Assembly (NCBI GenBank): GCA_900757615.1
Contig: CAAEON010000001.1
Location: 1 to 32,239, forward strand
Origin: an uncultured Collinsella sp.
GTDB lineage: Bacteria; Actinomycetota; Coriobacteriia; Coriobacteriales; Coriobacteriaceae
Length of the DNA stretch: 32,239 nt
Direction of reading: 5' to 3'
Of the stretch, positions 7,165 to 13,587 are shown one piece after another; the first letter of the stretch is position 1; every line of letters starts with the position of its first letter. The notes under the pieces are model-generated. The model saw only the letters and a list, made by a program, of their open reading frames with translations, made no database searches and had not been told where the DNA came from. A program made the position numbers and the translations under genes.

Positions 7165-7776
7165 TTAGCTATTAAACCCATTGAACTTGAGATAGCTCAT
7201 CAGATACGCCTTCGAAACGAAGGACGATACCGCACTGCGCACGAGCAGCGATTCGCGCGTAACCTGATGTGCGGTATCGGGCACGGGAGTCTGCTCAACA
7301 GAAAACGCCGCACGAATCGATGCCTCGAGCTGATCGACAACATAATCGAAAGCCGTCGGAGCGTCGTAGCTCAAGCGCTGAATATTAAAGAGCGCCTGAA
7401 CCGCAGCGATGGGCAGCACCTGCTTAAAGATACAAATAGCGATGAGACGCGCAATCTGCTCACGGCCATACTGTTTTTTAACCGGAGCAGGAACGAGGCC
7501 GACCTTCACGTAGTTATTGATCATCGAAGGCGTAATTACGGGCTGCTCAACGCAAATCGAAAGCGGCTCCATCCACAGCGCGACATATTCAATAACCTGA
7601 TCGCGATAGAGCGTTACGTTGGGCAGCTGATCATAGCGTGGCAGGCTCAACGCGTTGAGTTTACCCACCATATCGGACTGAATAAATGCATCCGGCAGCA
7701 CCGTCGGCTGAATATCCTCCGGCTTAATGCTGACCGATGTATCGGACATCGGGATAACATGTTTGACGTGGTTCAT
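7165..7776 (-). CDS. DUF1836 domain protein, MerR-like putative regulator
   Basis: A 203-residue cytosolic protein. The segment VITPSMINNYVKVGLVPAPVKKQYGREQIARLIAICIFKQVLPI is the hallmark of DUF1836, whose N-terminal half resembles the winged helix of MerR proteins. The rest is helical with no further motif. The start is set at ATG 7776, which has GGAGG eight bases upstream; longer in-frame forms would run through the promoter. In that promoter an exact CTAGAT-T-ATCTAG palindrome lies in an 18-bp spacer, a placement typical of MerR-type control, so autoregulation is plausible. The 12-base overlap of motif with the degV operator suggests degV as a target. Direct DNA binding by this family is not something I can cite as established. 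Confidence 0.85.
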   Translation of the reverse strand: MNHVKHVIPMSDTSVSIKPEDIQPTVLPDAFIQSDMVGKLNALSLPRYDQLPNVTLYRDQVIEYVALWMEPLSICVEQPVITPSMINNYVKVGLVPAPVKKQYGREQIARLIAICIFKQVLPIAAVQALFNIQRLSYDAPTAFDYVVDQLEASIRAAFSVEQTPVPDTAHQVTRESLLVRSAVSSFVSKAYLMSYLKFNGFNS

Positions 7777-7800
7777 AAGAGGCCTCCGTTCATTTTCTAT

Positions 7801-7830
7801 ATTGTATTCTAGATTATCTAGTTTTGTATA
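7801..7830 (-). promoter_or_regulatory. DUF1836 promoter with CTAGAT-T-ATCTAG operator
   Basis: On the minus strand, TATACA (7830-7825) and TACAAT (7806-7801) are 18 bases apart, and the 13-base palindrome CTAGATTATCTAG (7809-7821) sits in the middle of the spacer. CAAAACTAGATA (minus, 7826-7815) is identical to 6153-6164 in the degV operator. Confidence 0.65.
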
Positions 7831-7850
7831 CCACATAACCGCTAAGTAAA

Positions 7851-7888
7851 AGTGGTTGGACAGCACACTGATGCACCGTCCAACCACT
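7851..7888 (-). terminator. Terminator after trxB
   Basis: A perfect 11-bp stem (AGTGGTTGGAC 7851-7861 with 7878-7888) with a 16-base loop. On the minus strand it is followed by TTTTACTT. It lies 43 bases past the trxB stop and before the DUF1836 promoter. Confidence 0.78.
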
Positions 7889-7930
7889 ATGTTTTAAGAT
7901 AGCAACCTTACATAAGATATATTATCGTAC

Positions 7931-8869
7931 TTATCCGCGTAAGAAAGTATATGCGCTGGTTGCCGCTATAGCTCCGTCCGAAACGGCAGTCACAACCTGA
8001 CGTAAACGCTTGGAACGGATATCGCCGGCTGCGAATAAGCCGGGCGTACGGGTGGCCATCGAATCATCGGTAACAATGCCGCCGTCGGGAGCCAGATCGA
8101 CTAGATGCTCAACAAGCTCGGAATGAGGTTGCGTGCCAGCAAAGACAAAAATGCCAAACGAGCCAGGCTCAAAGGTCTCGGCATACGTCTTGCCGCTCGC
8201 ATTGTCCTTGAACATAATTGTCGTGGGCATCGCTCCACCAGAAAGCTCAACAATACTAGTTTGGTACCTAACTGAAATATTGTCCTTAGCAAGAACTTTA
8301 TTCACAACGCCCTCGGGTACACGGAACTGATCGCGACGCAGCACGATAGTCACGCTGCTGGCAATGTCGGACAGGAACAGTGCCTCCTCGCATGCTGAAT
8401 TGCCGCCTCCGATAACAAAGACCTGTTTGCCACGGAAGAACATGCCGTCACACGTCGCGCAGTACGAAACGCCACGACCGCGATACGTGTCCTCGCCGAC
8501 AAAACCCGCAGGACGCGGCGTGGCGCCCATGCACGCAATGACGCTCTTGGCTGCTATGTCGCCTATATCATGATGGATGGTAAATTGAGCCGCATCGGCA
8601 TCGTAATCGACGCCCGTCACCATACTCCATTCAACCTGAGCCCCCAGGCTTTCAGCATGCTGTTGGAACCGCTCACCAAGTTCGACACCGCTCAGCAGCG
8701 GAATGCCAGGATAATTCTCAATCTCGTTGGATGTGGCGATCTGTCCGCCCGACATGCCCTGCTCAAGGACAGTCGTCGTCAGGTTGGCGCGCGCCGCATA
8801 AATGGCGGCAGCATAGCCCGCGGGACCGCCACCGATAATCGCAACATCGATCGTCTGGTCGGTAGCCAT
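7931..8869 (-). CDS. trxB: Thioredoxin-disulfide reductase
   Basis: NADPH-dependent flavoenzyme that reduces thioredoxin. The 312-residue protein carries the FAD-binding GGGPAG at residues 13-18, the redox-active CATC at 137-140, the NADPH-binding VIGGGNSACEEALFL, and the C-terminal FAD motif GLFAAGDIRSKRLRQVVTAVSDGAIAA. I start at ATG 8869 (MATDQTIDVAIIGGG), which has GAGAGGAC five bases upstream; an in-frame ATG 75 bases earlier lies in the divergent promoter region. It is a single-gene unit, divergent from the glucosyltransferase-like gene and closed by the hairpin at 7851-7888. No thioredoxin gene is adjacent. Confidence 0.96.
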   Translation of the reverse strand: MATDQTIDVAIIGGGPAGYAAAIYAARANLTTTVLEQGMSGGQIATSNEIENYPGIPLLSGVELGERFQQHAESLGAQVEWSMVTGVDYDADAAQFTIHHDIGDIAAKSVIACMGATPRPAGFVGEDTYRGRGVSYCATCDGMFFRGKQVFVIGGGNSACEEALFLSDIASSVTIVLRRDQFRVPEGVVNKVLAKDNISVRYQTSIVELSGGAMPTTIMFKDNASGKTYAETFEPGSFGIFVFAGTQPHSELVEHLVDLAPDGGIVTDDSMATRTPGLFAAGDIRSKRLRQVVTAVSDGAIAATSAYTFLRG

Positions 8870-8987
8870 GAAAAGTCCTCTCGTCGAAACGTTGTCGTTC
8901 TTTGCGCTCATACCCAAATTTACGTGAACGTGACACTCATGCACTACAATGATAAATCCGTGTTACAACGTCGAAGGGGAGTTATCG

Positions 8988-10289
8988 ATGGATCAGACGC
9001 AGACGAGCGACGACGCTCCCCTGCCCATGCACAGCACTCCCCAATCGGAGCAAACCACGCTCTTGGCTCAGCAAAAACCTCTTGTGACCATCGTGCACGC
9101 TTCGGTCGGCTCGGGCCACAAGGCCGCCGCAAATGCGATTGCGCAGGCATTCGACCTCATCCGCGGCACCAATGGCATCCCCCAGGATGTTGAGATTGAA
9201 GTGCTCGATATCCTTGATTTTGGACGTATTAAATTCGACGGCAATAAAACCGCGGCTTCTTTTACGGGAGCCACGCGCCCCATTTACGACCTGACCTGGC
9301 GATATACGCTTACGGGACATCTTCTCTGGGGCGGCGGCACGGCATGGTCGCGAATTATGTTCCCCGCCTTCAACGAATATATTCGCAGCCGCAGGCCCAT
9401 AGCCGTGGTCGCAACACACATCACAGCAGCCAATGTTGCCGTGGGCGCCCGCGTAATTACGGGTATCGATTATCCGGTCATTTGCGTACCGACCGACTAC
9501 GAAGTCGAGGGCTGGTGGCCCCACAAGGACACCGATCTATTCTGTGTTGCCAACGAATTTATGGCCGAAACGCTGCGTCCGCGCAAGGTGCCCGAGGCAA
9601 AGATTCGCATTACCGGCATTCCTATTCGCGCGGGATTCGACATGGATTACGATCGCGAGGAAGAGCTAGCCAAGTTCAACCTCCCCACCGACAAGACCGT
9701 CGTGTTGGTAATGGCCGGTGCCAGTTTGCCTCAGCCTTACGTCCGCTTTCGAGCGGCGATGGACCAGACCCTCCCCTTCCTACGAAGCTTCGAAGACATG
9801 CACTTTGTCTTTTTGCCCGGCAAAGACATGGAGTATGCCACCCGGCTGAAGACGCTCTTCGATGCCATGAAGCTCGAGAACGTCACGGTGTTGGGCTATG
9901 TCGACGATATGGCGGCCCTCATGCACGGCTGCGACCTGGCAATCCTCAAATCGGGCGGACTCACGGTCACCGAGTGCCTCTGCGCACATCTGCCGATGAT
10001 CCTGCTGGGCAAGTCCTATGGCCAGGAAAAGGCCAACACCACCATGCTTACCGGCTTGGGCGCTAGCATGCACGTCACCACAGCACGAGAGCTCATCGTA
10101 ACGTTGCGACATCTCCACGATCATCCGGAGTCGCTCAAGGCATTGCTCATCAATGGCGAAGTCCTGCGCCGCCCCCGCGCAGCCGAAGACATCGCCATCG
10201 CCACCATGGAACTGGTAGGCAAACCCCAAAAGCGCAAACGAGCCTTCTGCCGCTTCTACTGGGGCGGAAAACCCGCGCATATCCGCTAG
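8988..10289 (+). CDS. MGDG-synthase/UgtP-like diacylglycerol glycosyltransferase
   Basis: A 433-residue GT-B glycosyltransferase related to UgtP/YpfP and MurG, which transfers a sugar from a UDP-sugar to diacylglycerol at the inner membrane face. The N-terminal MGDG-synthase domain begins at about residue 31 with VTIVHASVGSGHKAAANAIAQAF. The C-terminal domain carries GYVDDMAALMHGCDLAILKSGGLTVTECLCAHLPMIL and GQEKANTTML, the UDP-sugar and acceptor site. There is no signal peptide or clear membrane span. Start ATG 8988 has AGGGGAG six bases upstream. It stands alone, divergent from trxB, with TACAAT at 8945-8950 as a possible -10. Its stop lies 13 bases before a long palindromic element. The sugar and the number of residues added are unknown. 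Confidence 0.85.
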   Translation: MDQTQTSDDAPLPMHSTPQSEQTTLLAQQKPLVTIVHASVGSGHKAAANAIAQAFDLIRGTNGIPQDVEIEVLDILDFGRIKFDGNKTAASFTGATRPIYDLTWRYTLTGHLLWGGGTAWSRIMFPAFNEYIRSRRPIAVVATHITAANVAVGARVITGIDYPVICVPTDYEVEGWWPHKDTDLFCVANEFMAETLRPRKVPEAKIRITGIPIRAGFDMDYDREEELAKFNLPTDKTVVLVMAGASLPQPYVRFRAAMDQTLPFLRSFEDMHFVFLPGKDMEYATRLKTLFDAMKLENVTVLGYVDDMAALMHGCDLAILKSGGLTVTECLCAHLPMILLGKSYGQEKANTTMLTGLGASMHVTTARELIVTLRHLHDHPESLKALLINGEVLRRPRAAEDIAIATMELVGKPQKRKRAFCRFYWGGKPAHIR

Positions 10290-10302
10290 CGTCTTTATGT
10301 CC

Positions 10303-10406
10303 GCTTACCTGCGGGAGGCCCCTATATATCATCCCATGCTCAAACATTCTCGCTTCGCTGCGAAACTGCGCGTGGGACGATATATAGGGGCCTCCCGCAG
10401 GTAAGC
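10303..10406. repeat. Palindromic repeat element A (copy 1 of family 1)
   Basis: A 104-base element: a perfect 28-bp inverted repeat (10303-10330 with 10379-10406) encloses a core. The arms continue inward after one mismatch with TCCCA/TGGGA. The core (CATGCTCAAACATTCTCGC, then GCGAAACTGCGCG) recurs inverted in element B at 10565-10667. Its left edge is 13 bases past the glycosyltransferase stop. It may act as a 3' end structure, but no U-run follows. Confidence 0.85.
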
Positions 10407-10482
10407 TGCGTTTACGTACTAGCAGCTATACCAGATTCCCCTCCAGTAGAATCTGCAAAGGGGAACCAGAAAATATAAATAC
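10407..10482. other. Gene-free spacer with two mutually exclusive small hairpins
   Basis: CAGATTC (10432-10438) can pair with GAATCTG (10449-10455). TTCCCC (10436-10441) can instead pair with GGGGAA (10460-10465). The two stems share bases 10436-10438, so only one can form. No gene or promoter is recognisable. Confidence 0.4.
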
Positions 10483-10531
10483 AGTAAGTCGATGCGACAA
10501 AGGAGGCGTCCCTTTATCGCATCGACTTACT
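10483..10531. terminator. Hairpin between the two repeat elements, probable terminator of the dut operon
   Basis: A perfect 15-bp stem (10483-10497 with 10517-10531), extended inward by AAAGG/CCTTT. On the minus strand it is followed by GTATTTATATTTTC, which fits a terminator for transcripts coming from dut. On the plus strand the trailing bases are A-rich. Confidence 0.6.
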
Positions 10532-10564
10532 AGAAAAGTAAATATTGTTTCAAGCGAGTAGCCG

Positions 10565-10667
10565 CCCGCCCGGGGCTTACCTATATCGTTCCACGCGCAG
10601 TTTCGCAGCGAGCGAAGCGACGCGAGAATGTTTGAGCATGGAATGATATAGGTAAGCCCCGGGCGGG
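10565..10667. repeat. Palindromic repeat element B (inverted copy of family 1)
   Basis: A perfect 23-bp inverted repeat (10565-10587 with 10645-10667) around a core that is the reverse complement of element A's core, with about nine extra bases in the TTCGC/GCGAA loop. The inner stem reads TTCCA/TGGAA (element orientation), where A has TCCCA/TGGGA: a C-G to T-A change matched on both arms. The outer arms differ from A except for a shared GCTTACC and TATATC. Its right edge is 15 bases before the dut stop codon. Confidence 0.85.
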
Positions 10668-10682
10668 AGGGATACGAGCGCC

Positions 10683-11126
10683 CTAGGCGATGCCGCTGGA
10701 GCCGAAGCCTCCTTTGCCTCGGTCGGTTTCGTCTAATTCGTCTACTTCTACGAGGTTGACCGTGGGGACTTCTTGGATGACGAGCTGAGCGATGCGGTCG
10801 CCTTTGTTGATTTGGATGTTGTTCGTAGGGTCTAGGTTGATGAGGATGACTTTGAGCTCTCCTCGGTAGTGGGCGTCGATGAGGCCAGGAGTGTTGACTA
10901 TGGACAGGCCTTGCTTAATGGCCAGGCCGCTGCGGGGCTGGACGAAGCCGGCGTAGCCGTCGGGCAGGGCGATAGCTAGGCCCGTGGAGACCAGACGACG
11001 CTCAAAGGGCTTCAGAATGCAATCCTCGTTGGAACGCAGGTCCAAACCGGCATCCGTAGGATGAGCGTATTTGGGAAGTTCGACGGTTGGGTCGAGACGT
11101 TTAATGTTAACGGTAATGTTGGACAT
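10683..11126 (-). CDS. dut: dUTP diphosphatase
   Basis: Trimeric dUTPase: hydrolyses dUTP to dUMP and pyrophosphate, keeping uracil out of DNA and feeding thymidylate synthesis. All five conserved motifs are visible in the 147-residue product: DAGLDLRS, PRSGLA, GLIDAHYRGELKV, GDRIAQLV, and the C-terminal RGKGGFGSSG. The ATG at 11126 has AAGGTG upstream, overlapping the end of nrdR, and only four bases separate the two genes. Pairing with nrdR joins two parts of deoxynucleotide control. Confidence 0.96.
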   Translation of the reverse strand: MSNITVNIKRLDPTVELPKYAHPTDAGLDLRSNEDCILKPFERRLVSTGLAIALPDGYAGFVQPRSGLAIKQGLSIVNTPGLIDAHYRGELKVILINLDPTNNIQINKGDRIAQLVIQEVPTVNLVEVDELDETDRGKGGFGSSGIA

Positions 11127-11130
11127 GAAA

Positions 11131-11574
11131 TCACCTTAGCTTGTCGAGCTCTTGCAGAAACTCGTCGACGTCTTTGAAATCGCGATAGACCGAGGCAAAG
11201 CGGATGTAGGCCACTTTATCGATCTTGGCCAACCGCTTAAGAACCATATCGCCCAGCTCATGAGACGTAACGGCCGTGAGAGTACGGGAGCGAAGCTCGA
11301 CCTCTATATCGTCAATGATCTCATTGAGCTTTTTAGTATCGATATCTCGCTTGATTGTGGCGCGCATCAATCCGACCAGCAGCTTATTGCGATCGAACCG
11401 TTGCTTGGTTCCGTCTGATTTAATGACCTCGATAGGGTCTTCACAACGCTCGAATGTCGTAAAGCGATAATTGCATGAGCAGCATTCGCGACGGCGCTTG
11501 ATGGTGTTATTAGATTCCTGCATGCGGGAATCAACAACGCGGGTATGTGCCTTGCCGCATTTGGGACAGCGCAT
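11131..11574 (-). CDS. nrdR: Transcriptional repressor NrdR
   Basis: ATP/dATP-sensing repressor of ribonucleotide reductase genes. The 147-residue protein has an N-terminal zinc ribbon (CPKC at the start, CSCNYRFTTFER near residue 33) and an ATP-cone domain from about residue 46 (IEVIKSDGTKQRFDRNKLLVGLMRA). It ends in the usual IRFASVYRDFKDVDEFLQEL. GAGGAGG lies four bases before the ATG. It sits between the LysM gene and dut, all on the minus strand; the order nrdR, LysM gene, divergent lexA is the same as in Mycobacterium tuberculosis. No NrdR box is seen in the window, so its targets are elsewhere. Confidence 0.97.
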   Translation of the reverse strand: MRCPKCGKAHTRVVDSRMQESNNTIKRRRECCSCNYRFTTFERCEDPIEVIKSDGTKQRFDRNKLLVGLMRATIKRDIDTKKLNEIIDDIEVELRSRTLTAVTSHELGDMVLKRLAKIDKVAYIRFASVYRDFKDVDEFLQELDKLR

Positions 11575-11625
11575 GGTACCTCCTCTAAAACGATTACAAG
11601 GGTACCATGCGACGGTACATAAATC

Positions 11626-12075
11626 TTAGGAACGTGCGGGAACTTTAAGATGCGCACCGGCATCGAGCGAGCCATGCTCCAGGTGATTGACGTTGCGGAT
11701 CATATCAGAGGTTTCCTGTGTGGAAAGGCCCTCAATCGGATGCTCCTGGGCAAGCGACCACAAGGAATCGCCTGGCTGAACACGGACGGTCTCGTAGGTA
11801 ACGTTGGATACCGACTCGGCATATGCGGCGTGACGTGCGCTGAAGATCGAGGTGGCAAGTACAAAGAAGAGCGTGAGCGCAACGGCAAGAGCGACAATCG
11901 TCGAGGCCTTTAGGGCAACGGGAGCCGAAGTCGTGGCGACGCACCGGCTGCGGACGGGCTTACCAGGCAATGTTTGGAAACCAGATCGGCCGCCTTTGAC
12001 AACCGTGAAAACCGGCGCAGTAGGCGTCTCGAGCTTAAGGGCGAGGTTTCCCTGGACCATATCCGTTGCGTTCAT
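11626..12075 (-). CDS. Membrane-anchored LysM protein divergent from lexA, probable SOS-induced division inhibitor
   Basis: A 149-residue protein with a cytosolic N-terminus of about 55 residues, one membrane span (about 57-78, ASTIVALAVALTLFFVLATSIF), and an external LysM domain (about 93-148, YETVRVQPGDSLWSLAQEHPI to AGAHLKVPA) that binds peptidoglycan. It is divergent from lexA and shares its LexA-box region. B. subtilis yneA and M. tuberculosis Rv2719c, both SOS-induced and acting on division or the wall, have this layout. That makes division arrest during DNA damage the likely role, inferred from position and architecture. Two adjacent ATGs exist; 12075 is six bases from AGGAG and is preferred over 12078. 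Confidence 0.85.
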   Translation of the reverse strand: MNATDMVQGNLALKLETPTAPVFTVVKGGRSGFQTLPGKPVRSRCVATTSAPVALKASTIVALAVALTLFFVLATSIFSARHAAYAESVSNVTYETVRVQPGDSLWSLAQEHPIEGLSTQETSDMIRNVNHLEHGSLDAGAHLKVPARS

Positions 12076-12146
12076 CATGTTCTCCTCTCGCGTGTTTTGC
12101 TGAGAACAGTTTTATCAAGCCGCGCGGACAAAAAACGTCTAGCGCG

Positions 12147-12160
12147 AGAACGAATGTTCG
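12147..12160. promoter_or_regulatory. LexA box 1 (lexA/LysM intergenic)
   Basis: AGAAC-GAAT-GTTCG, one base off the Gram-positive consensus CGAAC-n4-GTTCG. Confidence 0.65.
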
Positions 12161-12166
12161 GTTATT

Positions 12167-12194
12167 ATTATCTTCGAACAGTTGTTCCTGTCAA
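12167..12194 (-). promoter_or_regulatory. Promoter of the LysM-nrdR-dut operon
   Basis: On the minus strand, TTGACA (12194-12189) is followed after 16 bases by GATAAT (12172-12167). LexA box 2 fills the spacer, so LexA would block RNA polymerase directly. Confidence 0.75.
12175..12188. promoter_or_regulatory. LexA box 2
   Basis: CGAAC-AGTT-GTTCC, one base off the palindromic consensus, inside the spacer of the minus-strand promoter. Confidence 0.85.
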
Positions 12195-12201
12195 GCAAAA
12201 T

Positions 12202-12215
12202 CGAACATTTGTTTG
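12202..12215. promoter_or_regulatory. LexA box 3
   Basis: CGAAC-ATTT-GTTTG, about 24 bases before the lexA start codon. It fits autorepression of lexA. Confidence 0.8.
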
Positions 12216-12238
12216 ACATTGGCAGAGAGGATCCTCTG

Positions 12239-12883
12239 ATGGCTCGCAAAATTACCAAGCGTCAGCAGCAGATTTACGACTTCATCAAGGAATATCAGCA
12301 GGAGAAGGGCTATCCGCCCAGTGTGCGCGAGATGGCATCTGCCGTAGGCCTCTCCTCCCCCAGCACGGTGCACGCTCACCTCTCTGCCCTGGAGGCTCGA
12401 GGGCTGCTCAAGCGCGATGCCACCAAGCCTCGCGCCCTAGAGCTCTTTGATGAGGACGGATCTTCTGTCTCGATTTCCAAATCCGATGAGCCCACAGCGC
12501 CCCGCGGAACGGTCTCGCTGCCGCTTGTCGGTCGCGTCGCGGCCGGGATTCCCATTCTGGCCGAGCAAAATATCGAGGACACCTTTACCATCCCGACCGA
12601 AATCGCCACAGACCAGGGCTCCTTTATCCTTGAGGTGCATGGGAGTTCAATGATCAACGTCGGTATCTTCAATGGTGACTACATTATCGTTCGCGAGCAA
12701 AAGAGCGCCATGAACGGCGAAATCGTCGTGGCCATGATCGATGGCTCGGCGACCGTCAAGACGTTCTACAAGGAGCAGGGGCGCGTGCGACTGCAGCCCG
12801 AGAACGACACCATGGAGCCCATCTATGCGACGAACCCCGTTATTTTGGGTAAGGTTGTCGGTTTAATGCGCCGGTTCTCGTAA
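12239..12883 (+). CDS. lexA: SOS repressor LexA
   Basis: Self-cleaving repressor of the SOS regulon. The 214-residue protein has an N-terminal winged helix (residues 1-65, with YPPSVREMASAVGLSSPSTVHAHLSALE as the recognition region) and a C-terminal S24 peptidase domain. The cleavage bond is Ala102-Gly103 in VAAGIP, the catalytic Ser is S137 in GSSM, and the Lys is K174 in ATVK. ATG 12239 has AGAGAGG upstream; a longer frame from 12182 would start inside LexA box 2. Three LexA boxes lie upstream. The next gene starts on its stop codon (TAATG). Confidence 0.97.
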   Translation: MARKITKRQQQIYDFIKEYQQEKGYPPSVREMASAVGLSSPSTVHAHLSALEARGLLKRDATKPRALELFDEDGSSVSISKSDEPTAPRGTVSLPLVGRVAAGIPILAEQNIEDTFTIPTEIATDQGSFILEVHGSSMINVGIFNGDYIIVREQKSAMNGEIVVAMIDGSATVKTFYKEQGRVRLQPENDTMEPIYATNPVILGKVVGLMRRFS

Positions 12884-13587
12884 TGCAAAAACGCATCACC
12901 ATATTTGATACCGTCCGCGGGTTTACGATGCTGTCGATGGCAGGTTTTCACGCCTGCTACGATTTGGCCTACCTATATGGATGGGATATGCCATGGTTTA
13001 CCGAAACGGTTTTCCAGGATATCTGGCGCGCTAGTATCAGCTGGGTATTTTTGTTTATCGCCGGTTGGATGTGCACGCTCTCGCGCAATAACGTTAAGCG
13101 CGCCCTCAAATACGCGACCGCAGCCTTGATCGTATGGATTGCAACTACACTGGTATCAGTCGACGATTCGGTAAACTTTGGCATCATTTATTGCATGGCG
13201 GCGTGCACTGCGGTAGTTGCACTCACCCGTCCGTTACTCCAAAAATTACCGGGTTCATGGGGCATCGCGGCGTGCCTTGTTCTTTTTGCCCTCACCTGGG
13301 GCATTCCAAAAGCGGTCTACCCACTCCCCTACCTGGCATGGCTTGGATTCCCGAGCCCGGATTTTGTTTCGGGAGACTACTATCCGCTCATTCCGTTTAT
13401 CTTTATGTACCTTACCGGCTTTTTTGCTGCCCGGGCAGCACAAGCATCAAGCCTCGAAGCGCCAGCATGGGCATACGCCAATCCCGTCCCGGCGATCGCA
13501 GTCCTCGGTCGGCATGCCTTACCGTTCTACCTGCTCCATCAGCCTGTCATCCTAGGCGTACTAGAACTCGTTTATTCCGTACGATAG
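12883..13587 (+). CDS. DUF1624 membrane protein (heparan-alpha-glucosaminide N-acetyltransferase-like)
   Basis: A 234-residue polytopic membrane protein with about seven hydrophobic segments. The start ITIFDTVRGFTMLSMAGFHACYDL is the signature of the DUF1624/HGSNAT catalytic family, where a membrane His accepts an acetyl group; the candidate is the His in GFHACYD. Bacterial members are poorly characterised, and O- or N-acetylation of a cell-surface glycan is only a guess. Its ATG overlaps the lexA stop by one base (TAATG) with no good ribosome-binding site, so it is probably translated by coupling and would share SOS control. Its last 16 bases overlap the end of hflX on the other strand. Confidence 0.8.
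   Translation: MQKRITIFDTVRGFTMLSMAGFHACYDLAYLYGWDMPWFTETVFQDIWRASISWVFLFIAGWMCTLSRNNVKRALKYATAALIVWIATTLVSVDDSVNFGIIYCMAACTAVVALTRPLLQKLPGSWGIAACLVLFALTWGIPKAVYPLPYLAWLGFPSPDFVSGDYYPLIPFIFMYLTGFFAARAAQASSLEAPAWAYANPVPAIAVLGRHALPFYLLHQPVILGVLELVYSVR

Noticed and set aside
12213..12218. TTGACA as the lexA -35
   Set aside because: Its -10 would fall on the lexA start codon, so it cannot drive this gene in the usual way.
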